Positions 58,586 through 64,000 of a stretch of DNA of 64,000 nt are shown one piece after another. Every line of letters begins with the position of its first letter. The first letter of the stretch is position 1. A program made the translations under genes and the position numbers. Origin of the DNA: Artocarpus heterophyllus (Eukaryota > Streptophyta > Magnoliopsida > Rosales > Moraceae); contig JAJQZP010000046.1 in the NCBI GenBank assembly GCA_025403435.1, positions 62,001 to 126,000 of the forward strand, in the 5' to 3' direction. Below the pieces are notes generated by a model that worked only from the letters and a program-made list of their open reading frames with translations, was not told the origin of the DNA and made no database searches.

Positions 58586-59059
58586 CAAAGAATCTTTTGC
58601 AATCATCTTCTTTTTTTCTTGAATTAATCATTAAATATAATAATAAATTTATTCATTCAATCAACCATGTCCCTATAACTTCAAGTTGCAGTCTATGGTT
58701 TAGCTAAGCATGGTCTTAGGCTAGAAGAAGATATGGTGAGGTTGGAAAATGTTTCGACACATATTACATCCGTTATACTGAAAGATATTTTAAATCGAAT
58801 AATATATACAATTTTTGCTTAAAAAAAGCTTTGAACGTAATTTAAAATCCTTAATTACAATGGAACAATATCACAAGACATTGATGTCGTCACACGATAA
58901 CAAAATGTGAACTTGTAGCTCATATTATGAGGTCACGTTTTATTAATTGCGTTGTTGGACACCATTCATACACCAAATATTTTATTGATTATGATTTTTT
59001 TTAGGAATTCATCGTTTTGTCGTACAAAACGTTTCCCCCTCATCTTCGAAAAGGTCTTC

Positions 59060-61094
59060 TCAATATGCAACAGTCCAAGTCATGTCATTCTCAAAAATCC
59101 AGTGGCAAACCTCGATCCGACCTGGACTTGAGCCCACAGCGAGGAAGGCTCCATGGGTGGGGCTCCATGCAGATGTGTCCAAGTGACAGATAGCAACTCC
59201 ATTGTTAATCTTGGCCTTCGAAATCGGGTCAAGTATTTCAGCTTCGTAAACTCGGACCTTGGGTACGGAGTGACAATAGTACACTAGGTAAGGGAACAAG
59301 CTCTGGTGGCAGGACACAGACTCGGTGACTTTTCCACCGTTGATTCCTTTGACCGAACCGATCAAGATTTTCTTATTTGACCCTCTGACTTTCTCAGTTG
59401 ACCGAACGGCTATGTTGCGACCCAACACCGACGTGGCAAAATCAATCATGTCCTCCGCCGACGAAACGCAGCATTTCGTCTCGCCTTTACTTGGCACTCT
59501 CTCGCACTCCTCCATGGTGTCCATCATCATGTTCTCTATCGCAGAGCCTTCATCGGCATGGAAAATCCTCTTGAGCTCATCGATTTTTGAGGACGAAAAC
59601 GGTAATTTAGAGCTGATTGTCCGTGGCAAAAAAGACCTTTTAGGCATTTTATCTCTGATATCAGGCATTGGGCATGACAACCCCTGTCTTCATCATAGAC
59701 TCTCTAAAGAATTTACCCGGCTCAACTCTCCTTTTCACCGTACTGCCAGTGACCGCCATTGACGTCGTCTCCGTCGTTGCCGTCGTCGTGTACCTCTGGT
59801 GGGTGACATTGTAGGTAGCAAAGGTGACGCCTTCTTTGTCCTTGGTGTACTCCCTGAAATTATTGATGTCGCTGTAGATTTTGAACCCTATCGTCTGTCC
59901 CGTCGAACCCTTTCCGTAGCTCGTGAAATTGTCTTCTCCGAAACTAAATGACTCACCATAATTGGCGAAATTGACGACCTCGTTCTTCGAATTCCTGGCG
60001 TAGGAGTCAAAAGAATCCTCTCCTTGGGCAGGATCAACTCTGTAAGACTTGAATTCCTCCACCGACGCGTCGCCTCCGTCTCCGTAGCTGTTGAACTCCG
60101 TCTTCTCGATGTTATTGTCATTCCCGTAGCTGCTGAACGTGTCTTTGCCCCGTTTTCCTCCCTCGCTGTAGCCGGAGAACCCTGTTCCCATGAGATTCGC
60201 TTTTGTGGCGTAACTTCCGAACTCGTTCGTCGCTTCATCGGCGTTCCTCCCGTAGGTCTCGAATCCCTGGGACACGAAGTTGGATCCATCGCTATAGCTC
60301 TTGAACCTCTGCTTCCGCCCGCCGGCTCCTTCCGAGTAGGAGGTGAATCGGATTTCCGGAACGTTCGATTTCTTACCATACTTTTTGAAATCGCCCGTTC
60401 CTTTAGTGGATCCGGTCCCGTAGGCGTTGAACCTCTGGCTCACCCCATTTCCGTCAGGTCCGTAGAGAGAGAACCGATAGTCGTGGTTTTTCGAGCCGCG
60501 GCTATACGCCGCGAACGAGTTGAGCTGAAGTTGGCCGCCGTCGCCGGAGTAATTTTTAAAAGTGTCGGCTCCGCGGTTTCGGTCAGGGGCGTAGTTGGTG
60601 AAGTTCTGGCTGGCGTAGGAGGAGAAGCTCGCGTCCTTTCCGTGCTTCTCAAGGCTCTGCCCCAATTCCGGAGAGCAGAGGAGGTTCGCGGAGGAGCAGA
60701 ACTCCGGGAGGCACGTGGACAGCGCGTTTTCCGCCGCGAGCTTCGTAAAAACCGCCGAGTCGACGGCGCTGAGAGGCGAGGCTTTAGATATGAAGAACTC
60801 TGACGTCTTCTTCACCTTGTTTTGGATATGTTTGTTCCAGTAACGGATCAAATGGGCCTTCGGCGAGAATGGGCTTTTTTCTTCCCCGCCGCCGATAGCA
60901 ACCTGCATTATTTTGGAAAAAAAAAAAAAAGTACATCAGTCAAATTTACTAGCACGTGTTAAAATAAAACGGCAACATATATCCGATGTGACTAATAATA
61001 TTATGACAGAATTTGCATGGCTTACGTTGAGAGATGAGAACAAGATGAAGAGAAGAAAGTGAAGAGCGATAAGGCCGGTTAGCTTGTGATGCAT
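59060..61094 (-). pseudogene. PG1beta-like BURP-domain gene, copy D (single 1-bp frameshift)
   Basis: Exon 1 is 61026-61094 (23 codons, MHHKLTGLIALHFLLF, GTAAGC donor), the intron 60903-61025 (CAG acceptor), exon 2 60902-59060. All 21 FxxY repeats are in frame. At 59670-59672 a GGG stands where copies A and B have GG, shifting the frame inside MPMPDIRDK at the start of the BURP domain and stopping after MPNA. Past that point the BURP domain is complete with four CH pairs and ends MTWTVAY. It is either a very young pseudogene or an assembly error in a short G run; if the extra G is an error this is a working gene. Confidence 0.88.
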
Positions 61095-61171
61095 GGTGTA
61101 TATTATTTTTTTATTTGTTATTTTTTTTTTCAAGTGAGTGTTTTGGTGCGTTTGGTTGTGTTATAATAAGG

Positions 61172-61179
61172 AATTTATA
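61172..61179 (-). promoter_or_regulatory. TATA box of PG1beta copy D
   Basis: TATAAATT, 78 bp upstream of the ATG. CATGCACGCGTTAAG lies further up near 61235-61249. Confidence 0.68.
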
Positions 61180-61358
61180 TTGATCAAGTGAGGGGGGACT
61201 ACGGAGTCTCACCTTAATTGTGTGCTTTTCTTACATGCACGCGTTAAGTGTTTGAATATTTTAATAGATGGAATGTTTTATTTATTCTTCACATTAAAAC
61301 TAGCTGCATTGAGGAAATTGGAAGATTGAGAGAAAAACAAAAGGACAGAAAGACGATG

Positions 61359-63507
61359 TGTCACGCCCCGGAGTACGGGAGGTGACGTGGCGGAATATTT
61401 AGATTAATTAAAGGAGAATTTAATTGAAATTAAGGGTTTAAAAATCCAATTAAGCAAGAAATAAAGAGATTTTTCCACCACATTTGATAAAGAATTTAAA
61501 ATCATTAAACAAATAACAATAATTGAATAAAAACCGCGAATATGGGTTCCACAACCCACAACTTGTGCACACACATGGATCTGACAATATCATAAATACA
61601 ATTACAGTCCAAGTACAAATAAAGTTAAGTCTTACATGCCTTGATTAACAAATACAGAATGTAAACAAATTCTCCTATTGCTCCTGAGTTCGGTCCGAAG
61701 AATCTTCTCCAAACCTAAATGGGAAACCACCTAGAGGGGGGGGATTTAAAACAGATAAAACATGAGCGAAAGGCTCAGTAGGACTAAGTTTTATAAAATA
61801 ATTTAATGCAAAGAAACATAACATTATCAGGAGTTATACAGAAAGAAACTTGAATAAATAAATAAATAAATTGAGTAGAACCGTTCTGACACAGAACAGT
61901 CTACTCGTCAAATCAAAACACCAGTTTACATTTACCTAGGCAAACCATGATATCACCACCGTAGTGGCCCAGCTGGGTTTCGGGACCTGCCCCCAAGGTC
62001 GATCACGACCCGATCTCTGATATGGCATCATGCCCATGTGTTTATTATCATTATCATTCAAAACCCAATTACCGAGTATTGTCAATTACATTCATTATGA
62101 AATTCATTTCATGTCACGGTATATAAAAATATAACCGATAAAATCATTTTCAAACAACCGTTGAAAACATTTTGATAGAAATCATTTTCAAAGCCAAATC
62201 ATTTCAAAACCAGGCTACCAAAGAAATAGGATAGAAGTCCTACCTCAGTACTCGTGCCGGTACCCCACACCGTAATCCCGGTCCGCTATACGTTAGCTCC
62301 ACGGAACCACGAACAATCCTAGACACCAACTAAATCAATTAATATCTAGTTCGAAACATCCTATGTTACTAAATCATTTCATGATGTCCTAGTGTGCCAT
62401 TTGTATCATTAAAATCATCCTATAAGGTTGGGATTTAAATTAGGGTTCAAAACAGTGAAATCGGGTAAAAATCACAAAATTTTCCATGCCTCGGTCGGCC
62501 TGCCGGACGCCCTGCTTCGGCCTGCCGAACTGTACAGTTCGGCCTGCCGGAAGCAAAGTTCGGCCTGCCGAACATGTCCCCAGATTCGGCCTGCCGATCG
62601 GAAGAACACCGGCCTGCCGATCATCACTCCGGCCTGCCGAACATGAACTTCGGCCTGCCGAACTGGGAAAATCCAGAAATCCCAGCCACGGGTTTCTCGA
62701 TCCCCAAAATCCAAATCTTGTTTCTAACCTGTTTTTCTCAAATCCCAGGCATGAAAAACAACTATAGTTGATAGAAAAACATTCTAAAACATGTTTGGAA
62801 TCATTTAAACAACATTTGAACTCGAAATCCTCAAAAATCCGAAAATGAGGAAAAGAGGAGAAAAATGAAAAATCTTGAATCCAATCCGTTTTTCTTCAAT
62901 CTAGGTTTAGATTCTAGTTGTTCTAAGCTCATTTAACACAAATCCACGGTTTTCTAAGCTAAAACAAACTTAGATTTCAAAAACACACAAAATCGAAAAT
63001 TTTGAAAAAAGTTTAGAAATTTCGAATCTAACCTCGAATCGAAGCTTCAATCCGCGTTCTCGGTCGCCGAATCACGTCCCCGAGCTTCCTCCTCGCTAAC
63101 CCGAAGCTTGGATTCGAATGTGGTTTCAAAATTTGTGAAGAAATTAGAGAGAGAGAGAGGCTGCCGAGAGAGAGAAGAGAGAGAGAGAGTGAAACGTGAA
63201 TGAGGAGAGAGAGAGAGAAAAGAGAAATAAATAGAGAAAATCGGTGGGCGGTTTTACTGTGCGAAAACCATGTGCCGCCCACGGTTTTGTAAAACAGAGT
63301 ATTTTTAACATTTTACAAATTGTTGTGTTTTAAAACTCAAAACATCATTTTAAATCAACAAGGAATCTTTTGAACACATCAATTTAACAAAACAACCAAA
63401 AACTAAAAATCCAACCAAATAATCTAATTAAAGTTAAAACTTTAATTATGGCACACTAATTCATCATTTACATTACATTAATATTAAATAAATTTCGGGA
63501 CGTTACA
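61359..63507 (-). mobile_element. Solo LTR of a Ty3/gypsy-like retrotransposon (copy 2)
   Basis: 2149 bp, same ends as the unit at 1718-3870, with perfect CGATG duplications at 61354-61358 and 63508-63512. The two are highly similar along their length with scattered substitutions. No internal region remains. It lies about 265 bp upstream of the ATG of copy D, so it may affect that promoter. Confidence 0.92.
62495..62663. repeat. Eight near-palindromic 14-mers at about 21-bp spacing (second solo LTR)
   Basis: TTCGGCCTGCCGAA variants start near 62494, 62516, 62538, 62559, 62585, 62608, 62628 and 62649, matching the number and spacing in the first solo LTR. Confidence 0.85.
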
Positions 63508-63512
63508 CGATG

Positions 63513-64000
63513 ATAATCGGAGTGTAGATCTGGCCATTGATAATTGAGGTGGAGAGAGTGAAGAATGATGAAGATTGAGGAAAATTAGAGACAGAAATGC
63601 AAGTGGTGAGTGATAAATTATCCTTCTTTCTTTTTTTTTTTTTTTTTTATGGAAACCCAAAATAAAAAAAGAGTACGTTGATTTAAACTTCCTAGTTAGT
63701 ATATAAAAAAATATAAAATTAAAAAAAAAAACTTCATAATCTGTCCCTTTTTGTTTTTTTTTTTTGTTTTGTTTTGTTTTTTTTTTTTTTTTTTTTTTTT
63801 GCGTGAAAGTGTTTAGTTCACTCTAAACGCGGTACATGCAACTTGTGGAATAAATTATTCTGCACTAATTAAGACAAATAATGCACAAAATCCCACATGA
63901 CCACATTATAGCAACGTGTTAAATTAAAATACTACGTTTTCAATGAATATTTAAATACTACTTGATATAGTCGATAGTTTGTGCACAATTATGAACCTAA
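63513..64000. other. AT-rich end of the window
   Basis: Long poly-T runs (63630-63650, 63753-63800) and AT-rich sequence; no gene seen. Confidence 0.5.

Larger units (their letters stand above)
55985..59059. other. Spacer between PG1beta copies C and D
   Basis: No gene seen. Two related AT-rich stretches with GTTTAAA-type motifs and inverted GTTTGTTTGG / CCAAAC ends (about 56100-56275 and 56605-56960) look like worn MITE relics. From about 57880 it resembles the flank at 50630 downstream of copy C. Confidence 0.5.

Noticed and set aside
60024..60803. 259-codon plus-strand ORF
   Set aside because: Antisense shadow of copy D.

Overview
This 64-kb window is nuclear DNA from a flowering plant, most likely a eudicot; I cannot name the species. 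The evidence is a tandem array of spliced BURP-domain genes of the polygalacturonase-1 beta-subunit (PG1beta) type, plant LTR retrotransposons primed by initiator-Met tRNA, a Pack-MULE-like element and very AT-rich spacers. There are no rRNA or tRNA genes, CRISPR arrays or prokaryotic features.

Layout. 1-12.9 kb: a diverged local duplication (block A about 55-6208, block B about 8651-12865). Block A carries a solo LTR (1718-3870); block B keeps the matching empty site. Between the blocks lies a transposon with inverted terminal repeats of about 190 bp (about 6209-7508) that carries a two-exon ARGONAUTE fragment. 13.9-15.9 kb: intact PG1beta gene A, minus strand. 16.7-32.4 kb: a degenerate Ty1/copia element (465-bp LTRs, TTCTA target duplication), split inside its integrase-to-RT region by a young Ty3/gypsy-like element (20624-29464, GGCCT target duplication). 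33.5-35.5 kb: intact PG1beta gene B. 38.0-46.2 kb: a second copy of the young element (GGCCA target duplication). 46.2-53.8 kb: gene-poor spacer. 53.8-55.9 kb and 59.1-61.1 kb: PG1beta copies C (several frameshifts) and D (one 1-bp frameshift). 61.4-63.5 kb: a second solo LTR of the 1718-3870 family.

The most unusual content is the young element family. Both copies have nearly or fully identical LTRs, a Met-tRNA primer site and a polypurine tract in a Tekay/Del-like 3' context, but no gag or pol. Instead each has two open reading frames in the sense direction. ORF1 (173 aa) is a basic Cys-cluster protein whose layout resembles the nucleic-acid-binding, silencing-suppressor proteins of Betaflexiviridae. 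ORF2 (229 aa) is an intronless LOG-type cytokinin riboside phosphoribohydrolase homologue with an altered first loop and an LxLxL C-terminus. This looks like a non-autonomous retrotransposon carrying a plant hormone gene and a possibly virus-derived gene, and I know of no described family like it.

The PG1beta array is a tandem family with a shared TATA context and gene structure: a signal-peptide exon, a short intron, and one long exon with FxxY repeats plus a BURP domain. The A/B and C/D pairs are each other's closest copies, and the C/D pair is decaying. Divergence and selection statements come from reading by eye, not from computed alignments.
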